From Rhizobiales bacterium Ga0077545 (GTDB taxonomy: Bacteria; Pseudomonadota; Alphaproteobacteria; Rhizobiales; Methylopilaceae), in assembly GCA_001464335.1 (NCBI GenBank), contig LNEV01000018.1, forward strand, positions 186,001 to 250,000: DNA of 64,000 nucleotides. Reading direction: 5' to 3'. A program made the translations under genes and the position numbers. Within the stretch, counting starts at the first letter, position 1; each line of letters opens with the position of its first letter. The notes under the pieces are model-generated. The model was not told the DNA's origin. It did no database searches and worked only from the letters and a program-made list of their open reading frames with translations. This document shows positions 25,629 to 33,650 of this stretch, piece by piece.

Positions 25629-26692
25629 CAATGGCTCCCGTCGAGTTCGGCTGCAGGCGTGCGTTCCGGAAGGCCGCGCTCGTACCAGCCTTTGCTGCGG
25701 TTCACGATCCAGACGACGGTCAGCATGACCGGCACCTCGATGAGAACGCCGACGACGGTTGCCAGCGCCGCACCCGAATTGAACCCGAACAGCGCGATTG
25801 CGGCGGCCACGGCGAGTTCGAAAAAGTTCGACGCACCGATCAGTGCGGATGGCCCGGCAACGCAATGCTGCTCGCCGGAAACCCGGTTCAGCACATACGC
25901 AAGTCCCGCGTTGAAATAGACCTGGATCAGGATCGGCACCGCCAGCAGCGCGATGATCGCCGGCTGTCCGATGATCTGCTCGCCCTGAAATCCGAACAGC
26001 AGAACAAGCGTTGCCAGAAGGGCCAGCAGCGACACCGGCTGGATCACTCCGAGCACGCGGTCGAGCGCGGCCTGTCCGCCTTGGGCGATCACGCGGTTCC
26101 GCACGATCTGGGCGATGATGACCGGGATCACGATGTACAGCACGACCGACAGGACGAGCGTCTCCCACGGCACCGTGATGGCCGACAGGCCCAGCAGAAG
26201 CCCGACGATCGGCGCAAATGCGACGATCATGATCGCGTCGTTGAGGGCCACCTGAGACAGCGTGAAGTGCGGCTCGCCTTTCGTCAGGTTGGACCAGACG
26301 AACACCATCGCGGTGCAGGGCGCCGCCGCGAGGATGATCAGCCCGGCGATGTAGCTGTCGATCTGCATCTCCGGCAGATACGGCCGGAAAAGCCAGCCGA
26401 TGAACACCCATGCGAGGAGCGCCATCGAGAAGGGTTTTACGGCCCAGTTGATGAACAATGTGACGCCGATCCCGCGCCAATATTTGCCGACCTCGCGGAG
26501 CGCGGCGAACTCGATGCGCATGAGCATCGGGATGACCATGAGCCAGATGAGAATCGCGACCGGCAGGTTCACCCGTGCGTACTCGGCGGCGCCGATGGCC
26601 TGGAAGACGCCAGGAAACAGATGGCCGAGGGCGATGCCAACGACAATGCACAGAGCCACCCAGACGGTGAGGTATCGTTCGAAGGTCGACAT
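25628..26692 (-). CDS. acr3: Arsenite efflux transporter Acr3
   Basis: A 354-residue inner-membrane arsenite carrier of the Acr3 family (bile/arsenite/riboflavin superfamily) with about ten membrane spans. The key Cys is visible in AAPCTAMVFVWS (about residues 116-127), and FNAGLAYVLNR lies in a later helix. It exports As(III) produced by the two reductases encoded on either side. I chose ATG 26692, which overlaps the upstream LMW-type arsC stop (ATGA). Longer readings upstream run through that gene in another frame. Confidence 0.93.
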   Translation of the reverse strand: MSTFERYLTVWVALCIVVGIALGHLFPGVFQAIGAAEYARVNLPVAILIWLMVIPMLMRIEFAALREVGKYWRGIGVTLFINWAVKPFSMALLAWVFIGWLFRPYLPEMQIDSYIAGLIILAAAPCTAMVFVWSNLTKGEPHFTLSQVALNDAIMIVAFAPIVGLLLGLSAITVPWETLVLSVVLYIVIPVIIAQIVRNRVIAQGGQAALDRVLGVIQPVSLLALLATLVLLFGFQGEQIIGQPAIIALLAVPILIQVYFNAGLAYVLNRVSGEQHCVAGPSALIGASNFFELAVAAAIALFGFNSGAALATVVGVLIEVPVMLTVVWIVNRSKGWYERGLPERTPAAELDGSH

Positions 26693-27219
26693 CAGGCCAC
26701 GTCCGGCTTGCGGCTCGTCGAGCCTTCGGAAAGGCCGATCTGCTTGAGCTTGGTGCCAAGCGCCATCCGGTCGATGGATTCGAGGGGCAGGCTGGTGAAC
26801 GCCGAAATGCGGTTCTTCATATATTTCGCGGCCTGAACGAACGCCGCCTCGCGCTGAAACTCGTTCCCGGTCGCGTAGGAGGGGTCTTCGATGCCCCAAT
26901 GCGCCGTGATCGGCTGTCCCGGCCAGACCGGGCAGGCTTCCCCGGCCGCGTCATCGCAGACCGTAAAGACGAAATCCATTTGCGGCGCGCCCGGAGCGGC
27001 GAATTCGTCCCAGTTCTTCGAGCGCAGCCCGGCGGTCTCGTATCCCATGGCTTCGATGACCTTGAGCGCCAGCGGGTGCACCTGCCCCTTGGCCCTGCTC
27101 CCCGCGGAAAAGGCGCGGAAACGGCCGTCTCCCTGCCCATTCAGGATCGCCTCGGCGAGGATCGAGCGGGCGGAATTGCCCGTGCACAGGAACAGCACAT
27201 TGTAGGTTCGGTCAGGCAT
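26692..27219 (-). CDS. arsC: Arsenate reductase, low-molecular-weight phosphatase (thioredoxin) family
   Basis: A 175-residue arsenate reductase of the LMW-PTPase fold. The phosphatase loop C12-X5-R18 reads CTGNSAR, and the two further redox cysteines appear in VCDDAAGEACPVWPG, the hallmark of thioredoxin-linked ArsC. I chose ATG 27219, with GGAGG just upstream inside the end of arsR; the genes overlap by eight bases. Residues beyond about 150 form a short tail. It is unrelated in fold to the glutaredoxin-type ArsC at the end of the same operon. Confidence 0.92.
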   Translation of the reverse strand: MPDRTYNVLFLCTGNSARSILAEAILNGQGDGRFRAFSAGSRAKGQVHPLALKVIEAMGYETAGLRSKNWDEFAAPGAPQMDFVFTVCDDAAGEACPVWPGQPITAHWGIEDPSYATGNEFQREAAFVQAAKYMKNRISAFTSLPLESIDRMALGTKLKQIGLSEGSTSRKPDVA

Positions 27220-27565
27220 TCTGAGCCTCCGGCAGGCAGCAGGGTGTGAGTTCGGCGATGAGCGGACCGCAGACATCCGGGTTCCCGGCGCAGCAATCGG
27301 TCAGAAGGAAGGAGACGAGCGCGCGCACCTGTTCGAGTTCGGCGCGGTAGATGATCGAGCGCCCGCGTTTTTCCGAGCGGATCAGCCCGGAGCGCGACAG
27401 CACGGCGAGATGGGTCGACATCGTGTTGTGCGGAACCGCAAGAAGGCGCGCGATTTCCCCGGCGGGCAGGCCTTGGGGCTCATGCCGCACCAGCAGCCGG
27501 AAGGCATCCAGCCGCGTGACCTGGGCGAGGGCTGAGAAAACGTCGACGCTCGTAATCGTGTCCAT
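27212..27565 (-). CDS. arsR: ArsR-family arsenic-responsive repressor
   Basis: A 117-residue winged-helix repressor of the ars operon. The DNA-binding part covers QVTRLDAFRLLVRH (about 15-28) and AVPHNTMSTHLAVLSRSGLI (about 43-62). Three cysteines near the C-terminus (DCCAGNPDVC) plus a later CC pair suit As(III) binding by the C-terminal-site ArsR subgroup. ATG 27565 is used because the family-typical start MDTITSVDVFSALAQ fits and because an operator lies directly upstream. There is no ribosome site; a leaderless message is likely. Confidence 0.9.
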   Translation of the reverse strand: MDTITSVDVFSALAQVTRLDAFRLLVRHEPQGLPAGEIARLLAVPHNTMSTHLAVLSRSGLIRSEKRGRSIIYRAELEQVRALVSFLLTDCCAGNPDVCGPLIAELTPCCLPEAQNA

Positions 27566-27601
27566 ATGTCGAGATATATCGACATATAAGGCATCGATCA
27601 A
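27564..27601 (-). promoter_or_regulatory. ars operon promoter and operator
   Basis: On the minus strand TTGATC (27601-27596) and TATATC (27578-27573) are spaced by 17 bases. ATATGTCGA (27564-27572) and TCGACATAT (27579-27587) form a perfect nine-base inverted repeat with the -10 element exactly in its six-base spacer. Seven bases separate the -10 from the arsR ATG, so transcription should begin at or next to the start codon. Confidence 0.75.
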
Positions 27602-27769
27602 GAGGGGAGACGACGGTCTCACGCGTGCTAGGTTTCGCCGCTGGGGAACCTGCCGCCCCGACACGACTTCTGTTTACGGGCACGGCTCGCCCATGGATGA
27701 AAAACACTGCTCGACGCCACAACAACCGAAATCCTTATCAATCTCGGCGCCGCCTGGTGCGCCGGGATC

Positions 27770-28402
27770 GTGATCGGCCTTGAGCGCAGCGTGCGCTCGC
27801 GTCCGGCGGGCTTTCGCACCCACGGCCTTGTGTGCCTTGCCTCCGCGCTCCTCATGGTCGTGTCCACGCACCAGTCCGAGTGGGTCGGCGACGGTTTCCT
27901 CGGCAACATCGCGACCGATCCGACGCGCATGGCGCAAGGCATCATGACGGGCATCGGCTTTCTCGGCGCGGGCGTCATCTTCAAGGACGGGCTGAGCGTG
28001 CGCGGTCTCACGACGGCCGCCTCGGTCTGGATCACCTCCGCGCTCGGCATCCTGTACGGCATCGGGTTTTTTCTGCCGGCCGTCCTAGGCACTGTCGCGA
28101 CCTTGGGCACCCTCGCGCTTTTCCATTTCATCGAGAAATATGTCCCGAACGAATATTACGCGGAGCTGCGCATCCGTTTCTCCGCCACCGACGCGCCGAA
28201 TGAGGCCGAGGTGATTGCGCTGCTTCGGGAGCAGGGGTTCAAGGCCGGAAGTCTCAGCTACCGGCTGGATGAAAAGGAAGGGTGGTTCGAATACGGCATG
28301 GTGATCCAGTCGCGGAACATTAGACACCCGACGGAACTCGCGGTCGCGCTTCGCGGCGACGGCAGGGTTCATGAATTCCATCTGATGCCGCGCGGTGAAT
28401 AG
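27770..28402 (+). CDS. MgtC/SapB family membrane protein, start region disturbed
   Basis: At least 210 residues matching the MgtC/SapB family: the R-THGLVCLASALLM region, MTGIGFLGAGVIFKDG (about residues 59-74), LTTAASVWITSALGILYG, and a C-terminal ACT-like soluble domain (about 125-205). GTG 27770 is the first usable in-frame start but cuts off the first helix. The missing N-terminus (ATTTEILINLGAAWCAGIV) is present in frame upstream, yet the only ATG (27697) is one base out of frame across a run of five A (27700-27704). A real frameshift, a sequence error or a CTG start at 27707 are the options. Confidence 0.8.
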   Translation: MIGLERSVRSRPAGFRTHGLVCLASALLMVVSTHQSEWVGDGFLGNIATDPTRMAQGIMTGIGFLGAGVIFKDGLSVRGLTTAASVWITSALGILYGIGFFLPAVLGTVATLGTLALFHFIEKYVPNEYYAELRIRFSATDAPNEAEVIALLREQGFKAGSLSYRLDEKEGWFEYGMVIQSRNIRHPTELAVALRGDGRVHEFHLMPRGE

Positions 28403-28522
28403 CGGCACCTGCGATCCATTTTTGCAGCAAGCCGGAAAGCTTCCGCGTGATAAAGGATCGGCGTGCGGGGCCCTCGGCTTCATGCATCGCTCCTTCGCTT
28501 GTATTCCAGAAACGGACGCCAG

Positions 28523-29173
28523 ATGACCAACGGCTCGCCTGCGGGGGCGGACTTGCCTGATGCGAAAATCCCGGGACACAGACTTTCCAAAATCCTCCGC
28601 TCCATCGCCGACGACACGACGCGTGAGCGGATTGCGATCGCGGACATCCTCCGGGCGATGGATCAGCGGGCGATCGCGGCGCTGATGTTCATCTTCGCGC
28701 TGCCGATCGTGCTTCCCTTGCCGCCGGGCGCGTCCACGGTTTTCGCCGCTCCCCTTGTCTTCCTGTCGACGCAGATGATGCTGCGTATGGATCCCTGGCT
28801 TCCGAAGATCATCCGCAACCGCTCGCTCGCCCGCGCCGATTTTCTCAAGATCATCGACAAAGCGGAGCCGTGGCTTGCCCGCGCCGAGCGTCTTCTCAGC
28901 CCGCGGCTGACCGCGCTGACGAACGGGCCCGCCGAAATTTTCGTCGGAGCCGTCTGTCTGTTTTTGTCCCTGATCGTGCTTCTGCCGATCCCGCTCGGCA
29001 ACATGCCGCCAGCGTTTGCGATCTGCGTGTTCGCGCTTGGCATCCTCGAAGACGACGGGCTCTGGATCCTGACGGGATTCGGCGTGACGATTGCCGCCAT
29101 CGTGCTCGTCTGGGGCGTGGTGTGGGCCATGCTCGCGAGCGCGCTTTTCATCCTGTCCAACCTCTTCGCCTGA
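28523..29173 (+). CDS. ExoD-like exopolysaccharide synthesis family membrane protein
   Basis: A 216-residue membrane protein matching the ExoD family: LSKILRSIADDTTRERIAIADILRAMDQRA (about 22-51), then ALMFIFALPIVLPLPPGAS, and a C-terminal pair of long hydrophobic helices. ExoD was described in rhizobia for exopolysaccharide production and alkali tolerance, but its mechanism is unknown. ATG 28523 is used; reading from 28463 adds an unlikely Arg-rich leader. It converges with an outer-membrane protein gene 30 bases away. Confidence 0.82.
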   Translation: MTNGSPAGADLPDAKIPGHRLSKILRSIADDTTRERIAIADILRAMDQRAIAALMFIFALPIVLPLPPGASTVFAAPLVFLSTQMMLRMDPWLPKIIRNRSLARADFLKIIDKAEPWLARAERLLSPRLTALTNGPAEIFVGAVCLFLSLIVLLPIPLGNMPPAFAICVFALGILEDDGLWILTGFGVTIAAIVLVWGVVWAMLASALFILSNLFA

Positions 29174-29203
29174 GGCGGAGGTTGGACGTGTCCGTCTGCG
29201 GCT

Positions 29204-30172
29204 TCAGAACGACCAGTTCAGCCGCGCGCTCATGGAATGCCAGTCGAGCGCCGTCTCCGCCCCGGTCGGTGCGAAGCTGCGATCGCCCAGCCAGTAATAC
29301 TCATACTCGGCAGCGAGCGACAGGTTGTCCGTAAGGGCATATTCAAAACCCATTCCGGCGATGAGCCCGACCTGAATGGACGACGTGCTCCGCAAGGCAG
29401 AATCGGTCACGGCAAGCCCGCCCGTCCCCGTGCCGCCGGGGCCGATCGCAAGAACGCTCTCGATCGAAACCGAGTCATACTCTTCGTCGACCTGTGCGGC
29501 GGTCACGCCACCTGTTGCGTAAAGCAGGGTCGAGGGAGAGGCGAGGCCGATCCGCCCTTTCGCCGCCGCAGTCCAGTTGACCGTGGTCGTCGCCAGCCCG
29601 ACGGCGGTGTAGCTGTACAAATCACCGCCGCGCACGACGTCGTACTCCGACACGCCCTGCGCTTCGCTGCGAATGTCCTCGTGGCGGGCCTGCAGATCGA
29701 GACCAAGAACGAGCGCGCCGGACTGCCAGCTCTGGCCTGCCTGCACGCCAAAGCTTTTGCCTTCCAGTTCGCCGGAAAACGTCTCCCCTGGAAAATTCGC
29801 TCCGAGGAACGGATAAGTGGGCTCGCCCGCCGAGTAGCCGCCCTGAAGTCCGACATAGGTCCGGTCCCATCGATCGCGCGAAGGAGCCTGCAGCGCGGCA
29901 AGCGCGACGTTGTGGCCCGAACCTTCCGAGGCGGAGGATGCAGGAGCGATGTGCGCGGAGGCAGTTCCGGTCCGGCGCGCCGCAGCATCGGGGAGTGATG
30001 CCGCATTCATGGCCGCGCGCTCTTCAAGCTGCCGCACGCGCGCTTTCAGGGCTGCGTTTTCCTGCTCGAGGGCTTCAAGCCGCGCAGAGATCCGATCCAG
30101 GAGATCGGCGCGCGCATCGGATGAATGCAGCAGCATAACCGCGACGGCGATTGCGATCAGAAAGCCTCTCAT
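29204..30172 (-). CDS. Outer-membrane beta-barrel protein with N-terminal coiled coil
   Basis: A 322-residue secreted protein. A signal peptide ends near SSDARA (about residue 22). Next is a short coiled coil (RISARLEALEQENAALKARVRQLEERA, span 27-53), a Ser/Ala linker, then an eight-strand-type barrel resembling the Omp25/31 or OmpW-like immunogenic proteins of Hyphomicrobiales. The final residue is Phe after Trp-Ser, the usual signal for insertion by the BAM complex. The coiled coil may bind peptidoglycan or trimerise. The ligand is unknown. Confidence 0.78.
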   Translation of the reverse strand: MRGFLIAIAVAVMLLHSSDARADLLDRISARLEALEQENAALKARVRQLEERAAMNAASLPDAAARRTGTASAHIAPASSASEGSGHNVALAALQAPSRDRWDRTYVGLQGGYSAGEPTYPFLGANFPGETFSGELEGKSFGVQAGQSWQSGALVLGLDLQARHEDIRSEAQGVSEYDVVRGGDLYSYTAVGLATTTVNWTAAAKGRIGLASPSTLLYATGGVTAAQVDEEYDSVSIESVLAIGPGGTGTGGLAVTDSALRSTSSIQVGLIAGMGFEYALTDNLSLAAEYEYYWLGDRSFAPTGAETALDWHSMSARLNWSF

Positions 30173-30289
30173 CCTGTTTCCCCCATTTTCATCCCGCTAT
30201 AAGTGCGCCGATCACAGCCTGCAAGGGTGCGCTGTGGTGAACCAGAACAGGCAGCGCTTCGTATCAAAGAGACACCACGCGAGGCCGCC

Positions 30290-30709
30290 ATGACCATTGC
30301 CATTGCCTATCTCGTTACGCTCGCCATCTTCGCCATCATCGACACGCTCTGGCTGGGGTCGATGGCCGGGAAGATCTACCGGCCGCTGCTCGGCGACATT
30401 CTGGAGCCGAACTTTCGCGTCGCTCCCGCGATCGTCTTCTATTGCTTCTATGCGGTCGGCATCGTGCTGTTTGCCGTCAGCCCGGCGCTCAAGAGCGGCC
30501 AGTGGACCACCGCGCTGATCTGGGGTGCGCTGTTCGGCCTTTTTGCCTATGGCACGTACGATCTCACCAATTACGCGACGCTGCGGAACTGGGGATTCAA
30601 GATCACCGCCATCGACATGGCGTGGGGCACATTCGTGACCGCGCTTTCAGCCACGCTCGCCTTTGTCGTTACCTCGTGGCTTCAGCGGATGTTCGGCCTT
30701 CCGTCCTGA
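30290..30709 (+). CDS. DUF2177 family membrane protein
   Basis: A 139-residue protein with four predicted membrane helices, matching DUF2177. Hallmarks are IIDTLWLGSMAGKIYRP (about residues 14-30), a central YGTYDLTNYATLRNW (about 88-102) and a final DMAWGTF. The family function is unknown. I chose ATG 30290; upstream codons to 30203 are polar and unlikely. Its last 28 bases overlap the 3' end of the convergent DUF1295 gene, so the two messages would be partly complementary. Confidence 0.85.
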   Translation: MTIAIAYLVTLAIFAIIDTLWLGSMAGKIYRPLLGDILEPNFRVAPAIVFYCFYAVGIVLFAVSPALKSGQWTTALIWGALFGLFAYGTYDLTNYATLRNWGFKITAIDMAWGTFVTALSATLAFVVTSWLQRMFGLPS

Positions 30710-31509
30710 CGCGGCGGGCGTGGGAAGAAGGCCGGCACGCGGCGCTGGTACGCGCGAAACGCATCGCCGCGCGAGCGCAGCATATGCGCTTCGAGCGGCG
30801 GGACGCCCGAAACATGCACCAGAAGCCAGTACATGAAGGCCGGGCCGGTCAAGGCGAGATAGCCCCACGGATGGGCGCCGGACAGATCCACTGCAAACAG
30901 CGGATAGGCCAGCCAGCCGAGCCATTCGAAGAAATAATTCGGATGGCGTGACCACGCCCACAGCCCCGCATCGCACACCTTGCCCTTGTTGCGCGCATCG
31001 GATGCAAAGCGCCGCAACTGGGCATCGGCCATGGTTTCTCCGGCAATCCCGATCGCCAGAACGAGCAGCGCTAGCCAGTCCTGAATCCGAAACTCCACGA
31101 CAGGATTCTGCGCGGCCAGAAGCATGGACAGCGCAAGGAAGGCACCGGCGGCGGCCTGGATCATCAGAAAGCGGAAAAGGCGCGGCTGGAAGTCGTCGCC
31201 CCACTCGACACGGAACTGCGCGTAGCGGGAATCTTCCTTCCCCTGCATAGAGCGCAAGGCGATGTGCGATCCGAGCCGGATGCCCCAGACGGCGACGAGC
31301 AGCGCAACGACAAGCTGCCGCGTCGTCGGATAATCGGTTCCCTCCACCGGAACGAGGGCCAGCGCTGTTCCCGCCAGTCCCACAGCCAGCGACCAGAACG
31401 CGTCGGACCATCCGGCATTGCCCGTCGCGCGCTGCATGAACCAGGCGCCGGTCATCGCCGCGCAGAGGAACACGCAGGCCAGCCCGAAAGCAAAGATGGG
31501 AACGGACAT
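30682..31509 (-). CDS. DUF1295 (steroid 5-alpha-reductase-like) membrane protein
   Basis: A 275-residue protein with about seven hydrophobic segments. The C-terminal region has GLWAWSRHPNYFFEWLGWLAYPLF (about residues 190-213), the methyltransferase/steroid reductase-like motif common to isoprenylcysteine methyltransferase and DUF1295 proteins, and the LxxHMxRxRG-type tail. A reductase role on lipids is possible but unproven. ATG 31509 overlaps the stop of the upstream esterase gene (ATGA), so both are likely in one transcript. Confidence 0.85.
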   Translation of the reverse strand: MSVPIFAFGLACVFLCAAMTGAWFMQRATGNAGWSDAFWSLAVGLAGTALALVPVEGTDYPTTRQLVVALLVAVWGIRLGSHIALRSMQGKEDSRYAQFRVEWGDDFQPRLFRFLMIQAAAGAFLALSMLLAAQNPVVEFRIQDWLALLVLAIGIAGETMADAQLRRFASDARNKGKVCDAGLWAWSRHPNYFFEWLGWLAYPLFAVDLSGAHPWGYLALTGPAFMYWLLVHVSGVPPLEAHMLRSRGDAFRAYQRRVPAFFPRPPRQDGRPNIR

Positions 31510-32372
31510 CACGGGCCTGCCTCCGGTGTCGCATGGACGAATGCCGTCACATCCTGCGCGACCGGCGCCAGAAACCCGAACGCACCGACAAATGCCGCCA
31601 TCACGCCGACATGTCCACGGCCTGGATAGACGGTGCTCGTCACCGGCCGCCCCTTCTCGCGCAGAGCGTCGGCCAGAGCGTGCGTGTTGCGCGGCTCGAC
31701 CGTTTTGTCTTCGTCGCCCGTCGCCAGAAACGCGGGCGGCGCGTTCTCCGAGACGAAATTGATGGGCTGGCTTTCGGCCCTTCGCGCGCCACCGAACAGC
31801 GCGATCAGGTTCTTGCTCTGCAACGGCAGAAAATCGTACGGACCCGACAATCCGATCCATCCGCGAAGGTCGCCCGCAGGATCGAGGCCCTCCGACGACA
31901 GCCATTCCGGATCGAGCGCCAGCATGGCGGCGATGTGCGCTCCGGCGGAATGCCCCATCAGAAAGATCCTCTGGGGATCGCCGCCATGGCGCGCGGCGTT
32001 GTCACGCGCCCAGCGCACGGCACGCGCGCCGTCCTTCAGAAAATCGGGGAAGCCCACTTCGGGATAGACGCGGTAATCGGGGACGACGGCAACGATCCCC
32101 TGCGCAGCCAGCGCGCGCCCAAGGAAGCGATAGGTTTCGCGCCGTCCCATCTGCCAGCTGCCGCCATAAAAGAACACGACGACGGGCGCCCGTTCCGCGC
32201 GCCCGGGGCGGTAGACATCGAGAAGCCCGCGTTCGCCGTCCGCATAGCGTTCGCCATAGGTCGTCTGGGTGCCCGCAGAAGGTGTCAGCAGAGCCAGAAT
32301 CCGGTCGCGCAGCACGGCGATCAGCACCACTGAAAGAGCGAGGGCGCCGAGAACGAGGACGAGCTTCCGCAC
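31509..32372 (-). CDS. Alpha/beta hydrolase, carboxylesterase type with N-terminal anchor
   Basis: A 287-residue hydrolase of the esterase/lipase group. A hydrophobic N-terminus (residues 3-22) is a signal anchor. The oxyanion motif is FYGGSW (variant of HGGG-W), the nucleophile Ser lies in GHSAGAH near residue 142, the acid in ATGDEDKTV near 217-225 and the His in YPGRGHVG near 250. It is followed by an overlapping DUF1295 gene and preceded by the ChrR-like gene, six bases upstream on the same strand, so it may belong to the sigma factor operon. The substrate is unknown. Confidence 0.87.
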   Translation of the reverse strand: MRKLVLVLGALALSVVLIAVLRDRILALLTPSAGTQTTYGERYADGERGLLDVYRPGRAERAPVVVFFYGGSWQMGRRETYRFLGRALAAQGIVAVVPDYRVYPEVGFPDFLKDGARAVRWARDNAARHGGDPQRIFLMGHSAGAHIAAMLALDPEWLSSEGLDPAGDLRGWIGLSGPYDFLPLQSKNLIALFGGARRAESQPINFVSENAPPAFLATGDEDKTVEPRNTHALADALREKGRPVTSTVYPGRGHVGVMAAFVGAFGFLAPVAQDVTAFVHATPEAGP

Positions 32373-32378
32373 ATTCCC

Positions 32379-33014
32379 TCAGAGCCGCACGAAGGGCTGG
32401 AGCACACGCCCGAGCATGCCTTCGAGCTTCACCTCTCCGTCCAGCGCAACGACGCAGACACAGGGCACATCGGAATCGACGACCGGCCGATGGCTCACAT
32501 CGTCATCCGCCTCCTCGAAATCGCCGGGGCCGAAGCGTCCGCTTTCGTCCGAATACGATCCCGAGATCACACAGGTGAATTCGACGCCCGTATGGGTGTG
32601 CTGCGGCATTCGGCGGCCCGGATCGATGCTGAAGATCAGGACGCGCGCCTCGCCCTCGTTCGGCACGAGAACCTGGCGGATGCGGGTGCCCCGTCCGGCC
32701 CATTTCCAAGGGCCCATCCTGTAACGACGCAACGGCTCCGGAAGCCCCGGCATTTCGGAAACCGCCGGTGCGTCCGGCTCCTCCGGGTGTGGAGCCTCGA
32801 TGCGCGCAAGAATGCGCGCCAGCGCATCGGGTTCAAGGGCCACGGGTTCCAGATCCGAAACGATCCGGCCGCCGATCTCCTCCAGTTCGTGCACCCAGGC
32901 GCGCGATGGCTCGCACAGCGCCAGATGCGTCTCGACCACAAGCGCATGGGATGAGCTGAGCGTGCCTGCGGCAAACGCCAGCAGCGTGTCATCATTGGGA
33001 GGGCGCATCGTCAT
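32379..33014 (-). CDS. chrR: ChrR-like cupin anti-sigma factor with altered zinc site
   Basis: A 211-residue two-domain anti-sigma factor. Residues 1-90 correspond to the sigma-binding zinc domain and 100-205 to the cupin. In the well-studied ChrR, zinc in the first domain is held by a His near the N-terminus and an H-x3-C-x2-C motif; here the first His is absent (RPPNDDTLLAF) and the motif reads HLALCEPS, so the last Cys is Ser. The cupin ligands HTH-x3-E and the later VSH, and the CVC pair, are kept. The gene overlaps the sigma factor gene by four bases. Confidence 0.85.
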   Translation of the reverse strand: MTMRPPNDDTLLAFAAGTLSSSHALVVETHLALCEPSRAWVHELEEIGGRIVSDLEPVALEPDALARILARIEAPHPEEPDAPAVSEMPGLPEPLRRYRMGPWKWAGRGTRIRQVLVPNEGEARVLIFSIDPGRRMPQHTHTGVEFTCVISGSYSDESGRFGPGDFEEADDDVSHRPVVDSDVPCVCVVALDGEVKLEGMLGRVLQPFVRL

Positions 33015-33559
33015 GGCGACACCTCGAGCGCCGCGCGCAGCTTGCCGAGCGCAAGGCGCAGGCGCGATTTCACCGTTCCGAGCGGAAGACCGAGCTGTTG
33101 CGCGATCTCGGCATGCGCCATGTCGTAGAAGAAAGAAAGACGGATCACCTTCTGCTGGTCCGGGGGCAGCGTTTCGAGAACGGCCAGCACCCGCTGTGCG
33201 GTTTCCTGGTCCGCCATGATGGCATCGGCCGGGGGCAAACTGTCCGGCTCATCGCTGGCGTCGAGCACGAAGGTCCGCCGCTGCTCGCGGCGCAGGGCGT
33301 CGATCCGCAGATTGCGGGCGATGGCGAACACCCAGCTCGACGGCGAGGCCCGTGCGGGGTCGTAGAGCGCGGCCTTCCGCCAGACATTCAGCATCGCGTC
33401 CTGCGCGAAATCCTCCGCCGCGGCGGCGCCCGCGCCCGATCGCATCAGATAGCTCTTCAGCCGCGGGGCAAAATGCGCGAACAGGCGCGCGAACGCCTCC
33501 CGGTCGCGGGAAGACGCGACGCTCGCGATCAGACGTCCGTAATCTTCCTTCTCTGTCAT
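33011..33559 (-). CDS. rpoE: ECF sigma factor, RpoE/ChrR-paired type (ECF11-like)
   Basis: A 182-residue ECF sigma factor with region 2 (LFAHFAPRLKSYLMRSGAGAAAAEDFAQDAMLNVWRKA, span about 28-66) and region 4 (LETLPPDQQKVIRLSFFYDMAHAEIAQQLGLPLGTVKSRLRLAL, about 130-175). The KSYLMRSGA pattern and the ChrR partner place it with the sigma factor that directs the singlet-oxygen response in Rhodobacter. I chose ATG 33559 (MTEKEDYG) by family alignment; earlier starts add unrelated residues. Its promoter has the same pattern as the divergent target operon, so it should be autoregulated. Confidence 0.9.
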   Translation of the reverse strand: MTEKEDYGRLIASVASSRDREAFARLFAHFAPRLKSYLMRSGAGAAAAEDFAQDAMLNVWRKAALYDPARASPSSWVFAIARNLRIDALRREQRRTFVLDASDEPDSLPPADAIMADQETAQRVLAVLETLPPDQQKVIRLSFFYDMAHAEIAQQLGLPLGTVKSRLRLALGKLRAALEVSP

Positions 33560-33618
33560 CAGGAAAGATCGAGGAGCAGTTGCGGCGAACAACGATACGG
33601 GAGCGGCATACATGCGCC

Positions 33619-33647
33619 TTATACGCGACAGGAGGGTCGCTGGATCA
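33619..33647 (-). promoter_or_regulatory. RpoE-type promoter for the rpoE-chrR operon
   Basis: On the minus strand TGATCC (33647-33642) and CGTATAA (33625-33619) are separated by 16 bases, the element pair known for ChrR-controlled RpoE in Rhodobacter sphaeroides (TGATCC upstream, CGTA-rich downstream). The expected transcription start is near 33612, giving a leader of about 53 bases to rpoE. Confidence 0.75.
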
Positions 33648-33650
33648 GTG

